Positions 44,491 to 56,679 of a stretch of DNA of 64,000 nucleotides are shown here, in pieces. This stretch comes from Variovorax boronicumulans (GTDB lineage Bacteria > Pseudomonadota > Gammaproteobacteria > Burkholderiales > Burkholderiaceae_C), in assembly GCF_029892485.1 (NCBI RefSeq), contig NZ_JARXVG010000001.1:372001-436000 (forward strand), in the 5' to 3' direction. Position 1 is the stretch's first letter. Every line of letters begins with the position of its first letter. The position numbers and the translations under genes were made by a program. The notes below the pieces were generated by a model. That model made no database searches, was not told where the DNA came from, and worked only from the letters and a program-made list of their open reading frames with translations.

Positions 44491-45834
44491 TCAGCTGTCC
44501 TTGTCCGCAAATGGATTCTGCGAGCTTTTGAACTGGATCCGCAAGGGCGTGCCCACGAGATCGAATTCCTTGCGGAAGCGCCCTTCCAGAAATCGCTTGT
44601 AGGCGTCAGTCACGTGCTCCAGCGAATTGCCGTGAATGATGATCACCGGCGGATTCATGCCGCCCTGGTGCGCATAGCGCAGCTTGGGCCGGAACATGCC
44701 ACCGCGCTGAGGCGCCTGGAATTGCACCGCCTCCAGCAGCAGCCGGGTCAGCACCGGCGTCGACATCTTGCGGGTGGCCGACTTGTGGGCTTGCGCAATG
44801 GCCTGCCACACCGGACCGAGCCCCTGTCGCTTGATGGCCGAGATGAAATGCAGCGACGCGAACTTCAGAAACGGCAACCGGGTTTCGATCTGCCGCTGGA
44901 TCTGCTCGCGCTGGTAGCTGTCGACCGCGTCCCATTTGTTGATGGCAATCACCACCGCGCGGCCGCTCTCGAGGATGTAGCCGGCAATGTGCGCATCCTG
45001 GTCGGTCACGCCCTGCGTGGCATCGAGCAGCAGCAGCACGACGTTGGCCGACTCGATGGCCTGCAGCGTCTTGACCACCGAGAACTTCTCGATCGCCTCG
45101 AACACCTTGCCCTTGCGGCGGAGGCCCGCGGTGTCGATCAGTTCGAAGCGCTGGCCGTTGCGCTCGAACGGCACCGAGATGGCGTCGCGCGTGGTGCCGG
45201 GCATGTCGAAGGCCACCAGGCGCTCTTCGCCGAGCCAGGTGTTGATCAGCGTGGATTTGCCGACGTTGGGCCGGCCGGCCACCGCCAGCTTGATCGGCTT
45301 GTTGACGTCGTCTTCGTCCGTCTCGTCATCGGGGTCCGGCAGGTTCAGCGGCTCGAGGGCGAGTTCGACCAGGTCGCGCATGCCCTGCCCGTGCGCCGCG
45401 GACACGCCATGCACGTCGCCGAAACCCAGTTCGTAGAAGTCGACCAGCTTGGTGCCGTCGTGCATGCCTTCGGCCTTGTTGGCCGCCAGCACGCAGGGCT
45501 TGCCCAGCCGGCGCAGTTCGTTGGCGATATCGTGGTCCTGCGCCGAGAGGCCTTCGCGGGCATCGACAACAAAGATCACCACGTCGGCCTCGGCCACGGC
45601 CTGACGCGTCTGCTTGGCCATTTCCTTGTAGATGCCGCTGCCGGCATCGGGCTCGAAGCCGCCGGTGTCGATCACGATGAACTCGTGCTTGCCCAGGCGG
45701 CCGTTGCCGTAATGGCGGTCGCGCGTGAGGCCGGCGAAGTCGGCGACGATGGCGTCGCGCGTCTGGGTCAGGCGATTGAAGAGCGTCGACTTCCCGACGT
45801 TGGGACGGCCGACCAGGGCCACGACCGGCTTCAT
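44491..45834 (-). CDS. der: Ribosome assembly GTPase Der (EngA)
   Basis: 447 residues with two tandem G domains, the unique mark of Der. The first G1 is [14 protein letters not shown] (about 7-20), the second [14 protein letters not shown] (about 188-201), joined by an acidic linker ([10 protein letters not shown]). NKAEG and NKWDAVD serve as the two G4 motifs, and a C-terminal KH-like domain follows. It is essential for 50S maturation. It follows bamB by 57 bases, as in many proteobacteria. Confidence 0.96.
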   Translation of the reverse strand: MKPVVALVGRPNVGKSTLFNRLTQTRDAIVADFAGLTRDRHYGNGRLGKHEFIVIDTGGFEPDAGSGIYKEMAKQTRQAVAEADVVIFVVDAREGLSAQDHDIANELRRLGKPCVLAANKAEGMHDGTKLVDFYELGFGDVHGVSAAHGQGMRDLVELALEPLNLPDPDDETDEDDVNKPIKLAVAGRPNVGKSTLINTWLGEERLVAFDMPGTTRDAISVPFERNGQRFELIDTAGLRRKGKVFEAIEKFSVVKTLQAIESANVVLLLLDATQGVTDQDAHIAGYILESGRAVVIAINKWDAVDSYQREQIQRQIETRLPFLKFASLHFISAIKRQGLGPVWQAIAQAHKSATRKMSTPVLTRLLLEAVQFQAPQRGGMFRPKLRYAHQGGMNPPVIIIHGNSLEHVTDAYKRFLEGRFRKEFDLVGTPLRIQFKSSQNPFADKDS

Positions 45835-45891
45835 GGCCGGCCTTTCGATGGCGCGGTTTTCATGGTCGGGCCTTGCAATTGGAGAAAGAAG

Positions 45892-47034
45892 TTATTCAGG
45901 ACGAAAACCAAACACGCCACCCTTGGCAGTCACGACCACGACCGTGTTGCCGGCCAGGACCGGCGCAACGGTGATGGCGGAGCCATCGGGCGTGACGCGA
46001 TTGAGCAGCGCGCCGTCCGTGCGCGAAACGAAATGCAGGGACCCGGTGTCCTCGCCGATGATCAGCGAGCGGCCCACCGCGAGCGGCGAGGTCAGCACAC
46101 GGTTCTTGAAACGGGTCGATTGCCAGGCGCGCTCGCCGTCGCCGCGGCGCCAGGCCGTGACGCTGCCGTCGGATTCGGTGCCATAGACGAAAGCTTCGTC
46201 GCCGCTGACGCCGTCCGCGCCGGAAGCCGGCTTGCTCCAGACCAGCGTGCCACGCTGGGTCTCGACGCAGCCGACGCTGGCGTAGTAGGCCCGCGCGCAA
46301 ACGCTGTCGCCGTAACGGCTCACGCTGCCGGTCAGGTCGACCAGGCGCTCCACGTCGTTGGTGCCGCGTGGCGCAGCAATGGGCGATTCCCAGCGCGAGG
46401 TGCCGTTGGCCGGGTTGATGCCGACCAGCCGGCCGCCAACACCCGCGACCAGCGTGTCGCCCACGGCGATCAGCACGCCCGACTTGCGCAGCACGAGGTT
46501 TTCGCTCGGGCGCTGTTGCAGCCAGAGGCGGCGGCCGCTCTGGCCGTCCCATGCGCTGATGCTGCGGTCGGCGGTCTGCACGAACACGCGGCGGCCTGCG
46601 ACCAGCGGTGCCGTGAAGGCCTGGGCCGACAGCTTCTGCTTCCACAGGACCTTGCCGTTCTCGACCGCGACAAGCTCGTTGTTGGTGGTGACTACCGCGG
46701 CCATGGTGCCGTCACTGCCGACGCCCGCCGCGAGCGTGGCGCCAGCGTTCGCGCGCCAGGTTTCGCGGCCTGCACGGGCGTCGATGGCCACGATGGTGCC
46801 GTCGCTGCCGGCCACGGTCACGATGTCGCCGCTGACGTCGGTAGTGAGCGGGAAGCTCACGTCCGGAATCTTCACGGTCCAGGCCTGGCGCACGCCGAGC
46901 GTGGCGGGATTGGCGGGCAGCTCGGCCGGCTTCGGCTTGCTGGTGCCCGAGCAGGCGGCCAGGAGCGCGACCAGGACAAGAGCGGAACCCGCACGCAGAG
47001 CGGCCGATTCAGGCATGAGACGCTTGAAATTCAT
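45892..47034 (-). CDS. bamB: Outer membrane assembly lipoprotein BamB
   Basis: 380 residues. A lipobox near the N-terminus (LLAACSG) sets the lipid-modified cysteine at residue 28. The remainder is an eight-bladed PQQ-like beta-propeller with repeats such as AVSGDIVTVAGSDGTIVAID-type blades, VAVENGKVLWKQKL and ISAWDGQSGRRLW. BamB binds BamA and helps insert beta-barrel proteins into the outer membrane. It lies between yfgM and der, the classical order. BamD is encoded 11 kb away in this window. Confidence 0.94.
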   Translation of the reverse strand: MNFKRLMPESAALRAGSALVLVALLAACSGTSKPKPAELPANPATLGVRQAWTVKIPDVSFPLTTDVSGDIVTVAGSDGTIVAIDARAGRETWRANAGATLAAGVGSDGTMAAVVTTNNELVAVENGKVLWKQKLSAQAFTAPLVAGRRVFVQTADRSISAWDGQSGRRLWLQQRPSENLVLRKSGVLIAVGDTLVAGVGGRLVGINPANGTSRWESPIAAPRGTNDVERLVDLTGSVSRYGDSVCARAYYASVGCVETQRGTLVWSKPASGADGVSGDEAFVYGTESDGSVTAWRRGDGERAWQSTRFKNRVLTSPLAVGRSLIIGEDTGSLHFVSRTDGALLNRVTPDGSAITVAPVLAGNTVVVVTAKGGVFGFRPE

Positions 47035-47041
47035 GATGCGA

Positions 47042-47734
47042 TCAGGAAGTTTTGGGGGCTGCGGGGGTCACGGTGATGGTGGGCGCCAGGCTCTTCGGGT
47101 CGACACCGACCGCGTTCAGCTTGATCTCCACCAGGCGGCGGTAGTCGGAGCTCGCGCCCAGGCCTGTCCAAGCCTTGCGGTACTCCGCCTGCGCCTCGCT
47201 GCGCTTGCCCTGCGCCATGTAGATATCGCCCTTGCGGTCGGCCACCAGCGGTTCGAATTCATCGGGCACCTTGCCGTCGAGTTGCTTCAAGGCTTCGTCG
47301 TACGACTTGCCGTCGAGCAGTTCGGCTGCGAGCCGCAGCTTGGCGATGGCCTGGTAGCCCGGATCGATGGCGCTCTGCGCCACCCAGCCCAGCGCGGCAC
47401 GCGATTCCTCGGCCTTGCCCTTTTCGTACAGCGCCTTGGCGGCCAGGAGGCCCGCCTGCTGCGCGTAAGCGGTGCCGGCGAAGCGTTCCTTCATGTCGCC
47501 CAGCACGCGCTGGATGCGCTCGACGTCGCCGGACTGCGTGCTGCGCTCGACCTCGTCGTAGAGTGCCGCGGCCTGGGCTGCCTTGTTGCGCTGGAAGTAC
47601 TGCCAGCCGTTCCAGGCCACGAAGGCGCCAGCGACAAGCAGCACGACCCAGGTGATCAGGGTGCCGTAGGTGTTCCAGAAATGCTTGAGCTGGTCGAGCT
47701 GTTCCTGTTCTTCGAGGTCGAGATGGGTTGCCAT
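47042..47734 (-). CDS. yfgM: YfgM-family tetratricopeptide protein (periplasmic chaperone ancillary)
   Basis: 230 residues. One N-terminal helix (about 24-44, LITWVVLLVAGAFVAWNGW) anchors it in the inner membrane; the rest is a periplasmic TPR solenoid (AALYDEVERSTQSGDVERIQ, AQQAGLLAAKALYEKGKAEE, LAAELLDGKSYDEALKQLDG). YfgM in E. coli associates with PpiD and the SecYEG translocon. It starts seven bases after hisS and lies eight bases before bamB. Confidence 0.9.
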   Translation of the reverse strand: MATHLDLEEQEQLDQLKHFWNTYGTLITWVVLLVAGAFVAWNGWQYFQRNKAAQAAALYDEVERSTQSGDVERIQRVLGDMKERFAGTAYAQQAGLLAAKALYEKGKAEESRAALGWVAQSAIDPGYQAIAKLRLAAELLDGKSYDEALKQLDGKVPDEFEPLVADRKGDIYMAQGKRSEAQAEYRKAWTGLGASSDYRRLVEIKLNAVGVDPKSLAPTITVTPAAPKTS

Positions 47735-47740
47735 GCGCTA

Positions 47741-49051
47741 TCAGGTGTTGGGAGCCGGGGATTGTAGGGTGGCGGCCCAGGTGGCCACTTCGGCGAGAGG
47801 CCGGGCGGTTTGCGCGCCGCTGCCGTCGCGCAGCGCCTTGAGAGTCACTTCGCCGCGTGCAAGTTCATCGGCGCCGAAGATCAGGGCGTAGGCCGCGCCG
47901 CTGGCGTCGGCTTTTTTCATTTGCGCCTTGACGCCACTGAGGCCGTCGGCAGTGGCCGCATGCATCTGCACGCTGACACCGGCCTCGCGCAACTGTTGCA
48001 GCGTGCGCAGCACGACAGGCATCGAGGCGGCATCGGGCACCACGGCGTAGGCATTGGGTGCGGGAGCGGAAACACCGGCGCCCTGCTCCTTCAGCAGATC
48101 GAGCACACGCTCAACACCCATCGCCCAACCCACCGCCGGAGCCGGCTTGCCGCCGATCTGTGCAATCAAGTCGTCGTAGCGGCCACCGGCGCATACCGTG
48201 CCCTGGGCGCCAAGACGATCCGTCACGAATTCGAAGACGCTGAGGTTGTAGTAGTCCAGCCCGCGCACGAGACGTGGATTGATCGTGAAGGCAATGTTGT
48301 TGGCCTTGAGGATGGCCTGCAACCCTTCGAAGTGAGCGAGCGATTCGGCGCCAAGAAAGTCGATCAGCTTCGGGGCCGATTCAACGACTTCCTTCATCGC
48401 CGGGTTTTTCGTGTCCAGGATGCGCAGCGGATTGCTGTGCAAGCGGCGCTTGCCGTCCTCATCGAGCTTGTCCGCGTGCTTTTCGAAGTGAGCGATGAGC
48501 TGGGCACGGTGCTGTGCACGCTCGGCGGACTGCCCCAGACTATTGAGCTCCAGTCGCACATCGGTCAGGCCGATCTGTTTCCAAAGTGCATTGGCCAGCA
48601 GGATCAGTTCTGCATCGACATCCGGACCGGCAAAGCCCAGCGCCTCGGCGCCGATCTGATGAAACTGGCGGAACCGTCCGCGCTGCACGTTCTCGCGGCG
48701 GAACATCGGGCCGGTGTACCAAAGCCGCTTGGGCCCTTCGTACAGCATGTTGTGCTCGATCACTGCGCGCACGAGGCCCGCCGTGTTTTCGGGCCGCATC
48801 GTCAAGTGCTCGAACTTGCCGTTCTTGTCGGCGCGATCCTCGAAGGAGTACATCTCCTTCTCGACGATATCGGTCACCTCGCCAATGCCACGAACGAAGA
48901 GCGCCGTCCGCTCCAGGATCGGCGTGCGGACGTTGCGGTACGCATAGCGCCCCATCAGGTCGCGCACGGTGGCCTCAAGCCACTCCCAGCGCGCCGATTC
49001 GGGCGGCAATATGTCGTTCATGCCTTTGACGGCATTCAATTTTTCAGCCAT
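47741..49051 (-). CDS. hisS: Histidyl-tRNA synthetase HisS
   Basis: 436 residues of class II synthetase type. The family-specific histidine motifs are present: [15 protein letters not shown] (HisA) and [14 protein letters not shown] (HisB). Class II motif 2 is in [25 protein letters not shown] sequence. The C-terminal anticodon-binding domain covers about 335-430. It charges tRNA-His. The N-terminus [15 protein letters not shown] is typical. Confidence 0.96.
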   Translation of the reverse strand: MAEKLNAVKGMNDILPPESARWEWLEATVRDLMGRYAYRNVRTPILERTALFVRGIGEVTDIVEKEMYSFEDRADKNGKFEHLTMRPENTAGLVRAVIEHNMLYEGPKRLWYTGPMFRRENVQRGRFRQFHQIGAEALGFAGPDVDAELILLANALWKQIGLTDVRLELNSLGQSAERAQHRAQLIAHFEKHADKLDEDGKRRLHSNPLRILDTKNPAMKEVVESAPKLIDFLGAESLAHFEGLQAILKANNIAFTINPRLVRGLDYYNLSVFEFVTDRLGAQGTVCAGGRYDDLIAQIGGKPAPAVGWAMGVERVLDLLKEQGAGVSAPAPNAYAVVPDAASMPVVLRTLQQLREAGVSVQMHAATADGLSGVKAQMKKADASGAAYALIFGADELARGEVTLKALRDGSGAQTARPLAEVATWAATLQSPAPNT

Positions 49052-49066
49052 GAGTCTGCGGAGGTG

Positions 49067-50340
<1,274 letters not shown>

Positions 50341-50344
<4 letters not shown>

Positions 50345-51291
50345 GATTTCACCTCGAAGCGCGCCACGCCACCGCCACGGGTGACCGGCTTCAGATCGTA
50401 GGGCTTCCCGCTCACCTGCACATCGACAGCCGACGCACGGCCCACCACCACGGACAGCGGCAGCGTGCCGGACAGCCCGACGGTTTCGCCGGCCTTCACG
50501 CTGCGGCGCAGCAGTTGTTTGCCGCCGGCTTCGGTCACGGTGATCCAGCACTCTTCGCGCGCCACGAAAACAAGTTGCTGGCTGCTGTTTGCGGCGGCCA
50601 CGGGAGATGCCGCGGCAGGCGCGGCGGCTGCCGGAGCAGCACCCGCGGCAGTTGCGTTGCCAGCCGGCCCGGTGGGGGCAACGGCCTGCACCGGAACGTT
50701 CTCGGCCACAACGCCCGGCGCACCGGGCGTGCCCGCGGCCGATCCGCTTGCGGATGCTTCGCCCGTCGACGCCGCGTCGGGTTCGCCGCGCGAGGTCAGG
50801 CGGGACACCGAGGCGCCTAGCTGGTCGAAAACCGACTGCGGCAGCCAGAACAGCGCGCCCGCACCGATCAACAGAAGCACGACCACCGCCAGCAGCGCCC
50901 GCGACGGCAGCACGCTGGAGCGCCCGCCGTTCCAGCGCGGCGTGCCGGACACGATGTTGGTCTTGAGGGTCCGGTCGGCCACCGCAAGACCCGCCTGCCT
51001 GGTGTTCGGCAGCTTGGCGAGCACCGGCGCCGGGTCGATGCGCAAGGCCCGGCAGACGCTGCTGGCCAGTGCGCGCGCAAAGACCGGGTCAGGCAGCGAA
51101 GCGATGTCGTCCGCCTCGAGCGCCATGAGCTTCTGCGGCGGCACCTTGAGCGCAGCCGCCACCATGTCGATGTGAAGTCCGTGCGCCTCGCGCGCCTCGC
51201 GCAGCAGGTCGCCAGCGGTCTTGTGCGCGATGTCGCTTTCCTCGAGCGGCAGTGCCGCGGAGGTTCCGAACTCCGAAACCCGTTCAGTCAT
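50341..51291 (-). CDS. rodZ: Cytoskeletal protein RodZ (HTH plus DUF4115)
   Basis: 316 residues. An N-terminal Xre-like helix-turn-helix (about 26-90; [20 protein letters not shown]) binds MreB. A single helix (about 131-150) crosses the membrane. An Ala/Gly/Pro-rich periplasmic linker (155-230) and a C-terminal DUF4115 beta domain ([20 protein letters not shown]) end the protein. RodZ links MreB filaments to the cell-wall elongasome. Its start overlaps the end of pilW by eight bases. As usual, it is followed by ispG. Confidence 0.92.
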
Positions 51292-52138
51292 TGAAATTCC
51301 CGCGCTCGTACGCTGATGCCTCCCGCGATTGGGGGAAGCGGCGTTGCAGTTGGCCTCCCAACTGCGCGATGGCCTCGCGGTTGTTGAGCTTGCGTTCGAT
51401 CTTGATGCCGAGCCAGAGCGTCTCGGCGCTGGCCGAGGGGCTGTTGTTGACGCGGCGAATGTAGAACTGGGCGCGCTGCCACTCCTCGCGCTGCGCCAGC
51501 ACCGACGCCAGGTTGAAGCCGACCACCGGGTTGCCGGCGTCGATTTCATAGGCCTGCATCAGGCTGCGCTCCGCCTGCGGACGCAGCCCGGCCTTGAGCT
51601 CGCAGACGCCCTGCGTCATGAGCGTCTTGGCGCGGTCGTTGTAGCCGGGCACGGCGAGCGCCTCGGTGAACTGCTGCGCCGCGTCGCCAAAGCGGTTCTG
51701 CTGGCACAGCAGCCAGCCGTAGTTGTGGCGAACATTGGGATCGCGCGGATTGATCGCGATCGCGCGGCGGAAGCTGTCTTCGGCAAGGCCCGCATCCTCG
51801 AGCCGCATGTAGACGAGCCCGCGCAGGTTGTAGGCGTCGGCGTAGTTGGGATCGGCCACGAGGGCCTGCTTGATCTCGTCGAGCGCGACGGTGGTCTGGC
51901 CGTGCTCGAAATAACCGGAGGCCAGCTCCATGCGCAGGCGCGCGCGGCGCTGGCGGTTGGTCTCGTCGGACTCCGTGACGATCTCGTTGCCCTTGCCCGA
52001 ACTGGTGTCGGCAAGGGTGGTGGTGGTGGTCCGCGTGTTCACGCAGCCCACGAGCAGAAACGCCACGGCGACACCGGCAAGGCTGGCAGCCAGCAGGCGC
52101 TGCGTGCTCGCGGTGGTCATCGGAAAGGCCTGGCTCAT
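51284..52138 (-). CDS. pilW: Type IV pilus biogenesis lipoprotein PilW/PilF (TPR)
   Basis: 284 residues. The lipobox LLVGC places the modified cysteine at residue 32. Six TPR-like motifs follow (YFEHGQTTVALDEIKQALVA, YNLRGLVYMRLEDAGLAEDS, VRHNYGWLLCQQNRFGDAAQ). PilW/PilF is the pilotin that places the PilQ secretin in the outer membrane. ATG 52138 has GGAG upstream; a second possible ATG lies at 52120. No other pilus gene is in the window; the gene's place between rlmN and rodZ is conserved. Confidence 0.91.
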   Translation of the reverse strand: MSQAFPMTTASTQRLLAASLAGVAVAFLLVGCVNTRTTTTTLADTSSGKGNEIVTESDETNRQRRARLRMELASGYFEHGQTTVALDEIKQALVADPNYADAYNLRGLVYMRLEDAGLAEDSFRRAIAINPRDPNVRHNYGWLLCQQNRFGDAAQQFTEALAVPGYNDRAKTLMTQGVCELKAGLRPQAERSLMQAYEIDAGNPVVGFNLASVLAQREEWQRAQFYIRRVNNSPSASAETLWLGIKIERKLNNREAIAQLGGQLQRRFPQSREASAYERGNFND

Positions 52139-52142
52139 TGCT

Positions 52143-53297
52143 TCAATGCTCCTGGGGGACGGTAGGGTTCTTGCGCATCGGGTGCAAGACGACGGGACGT
52201 TCGGTCGCACGGCGCAGGGCCATGCGCTCGGCGGCGCGGGTGCGGTCCTTGACGTCGCCGGCGAGCTGTCCGCAGGCCGCGTCGATGTCGTCGCCGCGCG
52301 TCTTGCGCACGGTGGTCACGAGGCCCGCTTCGCCCAGCGTCCTGGCGAACGCCAGCACGCGCGGCTGCGGCGAACGCAGCAGGCCCGAGGCGGGAAACGG
52401 GTTGAACGGAATCAGGTTGAACTTGCACGACACGTTGTGGCTGCGCACGAGTTCGATCAGCTGGCGCGCGTGCTCGGGCTGGTCGTTCACGCCGTCGAGC
52501 ATGCAGTACTCGAAGGTGATGAAGTCGCGCGGCGCGTGTTCGAGGTAACGCTTGCAGGCCTCGAGCAGTTCGGCAATCGGGTACTTGCGATTGAGCGGCA
52601 CGAGGTCGTCGCGCAGCGCATCGTTGGGCGCGTGCAGCGAAACGGCCATCGCCACCGCGCAGTCTGTGCCCAGGCGGTCGATCATCGGCACGACGCCGGA
52701 GGTCGACACGGTGACCCGTCGGCGCGACAACCCGTAGGCGTTGTCGTCGAGCATGGTGCGCAACGCGGGCACCAGCGCGGTGTAGTTCTGCAGCGGCTCG
52801 CCCATGCCCATCATCACCACGTTGGAGATGACGCGATCGCCGCGCTTGAGGTGCTTGCGCAGGAAATGTTCGGCAAACCACAGCTGGGCGGTGATTTCGC
52901 CCGTACTGAGATTGCGGCTGAAGCCCTGATGCCCGGTCGAGCAAAAGCGGCAACCGACCGCACAGCCGGCCTGGGACGACACGCACAGCGTGCCGCGGTC
53001 GTCCTCGGGAATGAATACGGCTTCGACGGCATCGCCGCCGCCGACGTCGAACAGCCACTTGATCGTGCCGTCCTTGGATTCGTGCTGCGTGAGGACCGGC
53101 AAGGCCTCCACGCGCGCGGTGGTCGCGAGTTTCTCGCGCAGCGACTTGGCCAGATCGGTCATCTGGGTGAAGTCGCTGGCGCCACGCTGGTGGATCCAGC
53201 GGAACAGCTGCGTGGCGCGAAAACGCTTCTCGCCGAGTTTTTCGCAGAACGCAGCCAAACCCTCGAGATCGAAGTCGAGCAGGTTGGCCGTGGTCAT
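52143..53297 (-). CDS. rlmN: Dual-specificity rRNA/tRNA adenine C2-methyltransferase RlmN
   Basis: 384 residues, radical SAM enzyme. The cluster motif is CAVGCRFC (C-x3-C-x2-C). The GGE-like SAM segment is [10 protein letters not shown], and a conserved cysteine near the C-terminus is part of the catalytic pair. It methylates A2503 of 23S rRNA and A37 of some tRNAs. The N-terminal domain starts [20 protein letters not shown]. It is 21 bases after ndk. Confidence 0.95.
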   Translation of the reverse strand: MTTANLLDFDLEGLAAFCEKLGEKRFRATQLFRWIHQRGASDFTQMTDLAKSLREKLATTARVEALPVLTQHESKDGTIKWLFDVGGGDAVEAVFIPEDDRGTLCVSSQAGCAVGCRFCSTGHQGFSRNLSTGEITAQLWFAEHFLRKHLKRGDRVISNVVMMGMGEPLQNYTALVPALRTMLDDNAYGLSRRRVTVSTSGVVPMIDRLGTDCAVAMAVSLHAPNDALRDDLVPLNRKYPIAELLEACKRYLEHAPRDFITFEYCMLDGVNDQPEHARQLIELVRSHNVSCKFNLIPFNPFPASGLLRSPQPRVLAFARTLGEAGLVTTVRKTRGDDIDAACGQLAGDVKDRTRAAERMALRRATERPVVLHPMRKNPTVPQEH

Positions 53298-53318
53298 GGA
53301 ATCAGTCGGCAGACGGCT

Positions 53319-53744
53319 TCAGCGTGCGTAGACGTTGAGGCCGGCGAAGAAGAACGAGACTTCGTTCGCTGCGGTTTCAGGGGCGTCCGAACCGTGCACG
53401 GCGTTGGCGTCGATGCTGTCGGCGAAGTCGGCGCGGATGGTGCCGGCGGCTGCCTTCTTGGGGTCGGTGGCGCCCATCAGGTCACGGTTCTTGGCGATGG
53501 CGTTCTCGCCTTCGAGCACTTGCACGAACACGGGGCCAGAGATCATGAACTCGACCAGGTCCTTGAAGAAGGGACGCTCCTTGTGGACCGAGTAGAACTG
53601 TTCGGCTTCGTTGCGCGACAGATGCACCAGCTTGGCAGCGACGATCTTGAGGCCGGCAGCTTCGAAGCGGGAGACGATCTTGCCGATGACGTTCTTGGCG
53701 ACTGCGTCGGGCTTGATGATGGAGAGGGTACGTTCGATAGCCAT
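53319..53744 (-). CDS. ndk: Nucleoside diphosphate kinase Ndk
   Basis: 141 residues, complete. The catalytic histidine is H117 in [13 protein letters not shown], with the usual N-terminus [20 protein letters not shown]. It transfers the gamma phosphate between nucleoside triphosphates and diphosphates by a phosphohistidine intermediate. AGGAAG about ten bases upstream supports ATG 53744. It is the first gene of the large minus-strand block; the 154-base gap upstream is the likely promoter region. Confidence 0.96.
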   Translation of the reverse strand: MAIERTLSIIKPDAVAKNVIGKIVSRFEAAGLKIVAAKLVHLSRNEAEQFYSVHKERPFFKDLVEFMISGPVFVQVLEGENAIAKNRDLMGATDPKKAAAGTIRADFADSIDANAVHGSDAPETAANEVSFFFAGLNVYAR

Positions 53745-53898
53745 TATTGAAATGCTTCCTGCAGCTTTGATTTTGAAGTGTTTTGTCACAACTGCGACGA
53801 GTTTGTTTCGTCACCGGTCGACAAAGCCTCTGATTTTAACCGGCGCGGCCTCCGGGATTGGTGAAAACCCCGCGAAAGCCGCGCGGTGACGCCGGCTT

Positions 53899-55680
53899 TC
53901 AGCGCCCGCGGCGGCGCGAACCGGCCGGGCCGCCGTAGCCACCCCCGCCCGCCGCACCACCGCCTCCGCCTCGGCGCCCCCCCGGGCCCCCGCGTTGCTC
54001 CTTGCGCTGGCGCGAGAAGCTGTCAGCGCCGATGTAGCCCAGCGAGGTCTTCATCGGATCGGGTTGGTTGGCACCGCTCGGCTGGCGATCGTCGCCCTGC
54101 GGGCGATTGCCGCCGCCCTGCCCCTGGCGGTTGTTGCCGCCAGCATTGCCGCGGCGCTGCTGCCCTTGCGGCGGGCCGCCATTGCCTCCCCCGCGGTTGG
54201 TACGTGGACCGCGATCGCCGCGCGGCGGGCGACCGTCGCCCAACGGATTCGGAATAGGTGCCTCGCGCCCTTCGTCGCGCATTTCGCGCGGCTGCTGGCC
54301 TTGCCCCTGACCACCGCCATTGCGGTTGCCGCGGCGCTTCTTGTTGCGCCCGTTGCGGCCGCCGCCCTCGGGGCCGCCGGGGCCACGTTGCTGGGGCGCC
54401 GCGGGGCGCGCAGCCGCACCGCCCGATGCCTGGAACAGCGCGCGGATGTCGCGCTCGTCCAACTCCATCCAGGCGCCGCGCTTCAGGCCGCGCGGCAGCA
54501 CCATCGCGCCATAGCGGATGCGGATCAGCCGGCTGACCGCATGGCCCACCGACTCGAACAGCCGGCGCACTTCGCGGTTGCGGCCTTCGGAAATGGTCAC
54601 GCGATACCAGCAGTTGGAACCCTCCCCGCCGCCCTCTTCGATGGTGCCGAACTGGGCCATGCCATCTTCGAGACGAACGCCGTCGAGCAGCTTCTGCTTC
54701 TCTTCGGCGCTGAGGGCGCCCAGCACGCGCACCGCGTACTCGCGCTCCAGGCCGAATCGCGGATGCATCAACTGGTTGGCGAGGTCGCCGGAGCTGCTGA
54801 ACAGCAGCAGGCCTTCGGTGTTCAGGTCGAGCCGGCCGACGGATTGCCACTTGCCCTGCTGCAGGCGCGGGAGCTTGCGGAACACGGTGGGCCGGTTCTG
54901 CGGGTCGTCATGCGTGACCACTTCGCCGACGGGCTTGTGGTACGCGATCACGCGCGGCGGCGGCGGCGCAATGCGGTAACGGATCGGCTTGCCGTTGATC
55001 TTGACCTGATCGCCGTACTGGATGCGCTGGCCGATGTGCGCCGGCTCGTTGTTGACCGAGATTCGCCCCTGCAGGATCAGGGACTCCATCTCGAGCCGCG
55101 AACCCAGGCCAGCTTGCGCCAGCACCTTGTGCAGCTTGGGCGAATCGGCTTCGGGCAGCAGCACGCGCTTGAGCGGCGGCACCTCGGGGCTTTCCTCGTC
55201 GGCATCGAACTGGCCTGAAATGACGTCCACGAAACGGATCGGCTCGGTCGGCGGCGCGTTGCGCTGTTCGCGCTCGGCGGCGCGGCGGGCGCGGTCGAGG
55301 TCGTCTTCTTCCTCGTCGGGCTCTTCGTCTTCTTCCTCGTCGTCGCCCTGGTCGCGCTGATCATCGCGGAGAGCCTCTTCCGTCGCCCGCTCCTGGCGGG
55401 CGGCCTGGGCCGGGGCGGCCTCTTCGGGTGCGGCAGCGACGGCTGGCGATTCGACCGCGGGCGCTGCAGGCTCGTCCTGCCGGGCCGCCGGTGCCTCGTC
55501 GGCAGCCGACTCGACCACCTTCTTCTTGCGCGGGCGCCGCTTCTTGGGCGCTTCGCCATCGGCTGGCGCCGCGGGATCGATCGCAGCATCCGCGGCCTGT
55601 TCGGGCACTGGCGCCTCTTTCTTCTCGGATTCAGGCGCGACCGGCAGGATTCCCGCGTCGTCGATGTCAGATGGGCTCAT
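53899..55680 (-). CDS. rluB: 23S rRNA pseudouridine synthase RluB with long disordered tails
   Basis: 593 residues, about twice the usual length. The core (about 180-420) has an S4 domain and the RsuA/RluB catalytic motif [14 protein letters not shown] with its aspartate. It makes pseudouridine 2605 in 23S rRNA. Residues 1-175 form a disordered, Ala/Glu/Asp-rich tail with a KKRRPRKKK basic patch and an acidic run of E and D near 115-127. After about 425 the protein is a Gly/Arg/Asn/Gln-rich RGG-type tail of about 165 residues. The start overlaps scpB by 14 bases. The core assignment is secure; the tails are unusual. Confidence 0.92.
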   Translation of the reverse strand: MSPSDIDDAGILPVAPESEKKEAPVPEQAADAAIDPAAPADGEAPKKRRPRKKKVVESAADEAPAARQDEPAAPAVESPAVAAAPEEAAPAQAARQERATEEALRDDQRDQGDDEEEDEEPDEEEDDLDRARRAAEREQRNAPPTEPIRFVDVISGQFDADEESPEVPPLKRVLLPEADSPKLHKVLAQAGLGSRLEMESLILQGRISVNNEPAHIGQRIQYGDQVKINGKPIRYRIAPPPPRVIAYHKPVGEVVTHDDPQNRPTVFRKLPRLQQGKWQSVGRLDLNTEGLLLFSSSGDLANQLMHPRFGLEREYAVRVLGALSAEEKQKLLDGVRLEDGMAQFGTIEEGGGEGSNCWYRVTISEGRNREVRRLFESVGHAVSRLIRIRYGAMVLPRGLKRGAWMELDERDIRALFQASGGAAARPAAPQQRGPGGPEGGGRNGRNKKRRGNRNGGGQGQGQQPREMRDEGREAPIPNPLGDGRPPRGDRGPRTNRGGGNGGPPQGQQRRGNAGGNNRQGQGGGNRPQGDDRQPSGANQPDPMKTSLGYIGADSFSRQRKEQRGGPGGRRGGGGGAAGGGGYGGPAGSRRRGR

Positions 55681-56551
55681 GGGGTTTTTCCGGAGGAACT
55701 GCGTGGGGGTCGACCTCGTCCTGGGACGCGGCATCGGGGTCGGAATCGGTGGCGGGGATGGGTTCGATGTCGGCGGGAGGCTCGGTGCCGTCAGCGGCGG
55801 AGAGCGGTGCTTCATCCGCTTCGTCCACATCGACGGACGCGGCATCCTCGGCGACCTGTGCGGCGGCGGCTTCCACCGCTTCGGGAGGGGCTTCGGCTGG
55901 CAGCAGCACTTCTCCTGGCGCCACATCCGCATCGCCAGTGGCCGACGCATCGGCGTCGGACTCGGCCACCACGTCGATGGGCAAGCCGGGCTGGTTGCCG
56001 GAAGCCTGCTCCAGCGCATCGACCAGCGCAGCCTGCTGCGCGGGGGTTTCGATCAGCGGCAACTGGTCGAGCGAAGCAAGGCCGAGGTCGTCGAGGAACT
56101 GGCGGGTGGTCGCATAGAGCGCGGGGCGGCCGACGGTTTCGCGATGGCCGATCACCTCGACCCAGCCGCGGTCCTCGAGCTGCTTCAGGATCAGCGAGTT
56201 GATCGTGACGCCGCGGATGTCTTCCATGTCGCCACGCGTGGCGGGCTGGCGGTAGGCAATGATGGCGAGCGTCTCGAGCGCGGCGCGTGTGTAGCGCGGC
56301 GGTTTTTCGGGGTGCAGGCGATCGAGGTGGTCGCGCATCTCGGGCCGGCTCTGGAAACGCCAGCCGCTGCCGACGCTCACGAGCTCCAGGCCGCGTTGCG
56401 CCCAGTCTTCCTGCAGTTCAAGCAAAAGCACCTTGATGGTGTCCACGCCCAGTTCGTCGTCGAACAGCACGCGCAGATCGCGCACCGGCAGCGGCTGGCT
56501 CGAACAGATCAAGGCGGTTTCGAGAATGCGCTTGGCATCCGCCGTATTCAT
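55667..56551 (-). CDS. scpB: Segregation and condensation protein ScpB with acidic C-terminal tail
   Basis: 294 residues. The two winged-helix domains of ScpB occupy about 1-180 ([60 protein letters not shown]). ScpB binds ScpA and SMC in the condensin complex. Residues from about 190 to the end are an Ala/Asp/Glu/Pro-rich tail of roughly 100 residues, not present in short ScpB proteins. ATG 56551 begins the typical N-terminus [11 protein letters not shown]. It is coupled to rluB by a 14-base overlap. No scpA is in the window. Confidence 0.91.
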   Translation of the reverse strand: MNTADAKRILETALICSSQPLPVRDLRVLFDDELGVDTIKVLLLELQEDWAQRGLELVSVGSGWRFQSRPEMRDHLDRLHPEKPPRYTRAALETLAIIAYRQPATRGDMEDIRGVTINSLILKQLEDRGWVEVIGHRETVGRPALYATTRQFLDDLGLASLDQLPLIETPAQQAALVDALEQASGNQPGLPIDVVAESDADASATGDADVAPGEVLLPAEAPPEAVEAAAAQVAEDAASVDVDEADEAPLSAADGTEPPADIEPIPATDSDPDAASQDEVDPHAVPPEKPHEPI

Positions 56552-56679
56552 GGTTCGCGTTATCCGGGAAAAGGCGCCTGGTAGACGCTGGCTCACAAGG
56601 ATGAAAGGAGTAGGCGTTGCCGGCACGCGGCGAGTGCAACGCAGGGCCGGCTCGGGGGGCCGGCGCGGCCCTCGGGCCG

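Noticed and set aside
44614-47076. Long plus-strand open frame opposite der and bamB
   Set aside because: It is the reverse frame of two well-supported genes and has no ribosome site or family motif.
53833-53838. TAAAAT on the minus strand as -10 box for ndk
   Set aside because: No -35 element lies 16-18 bases upstream, so the promoter call was not supported.
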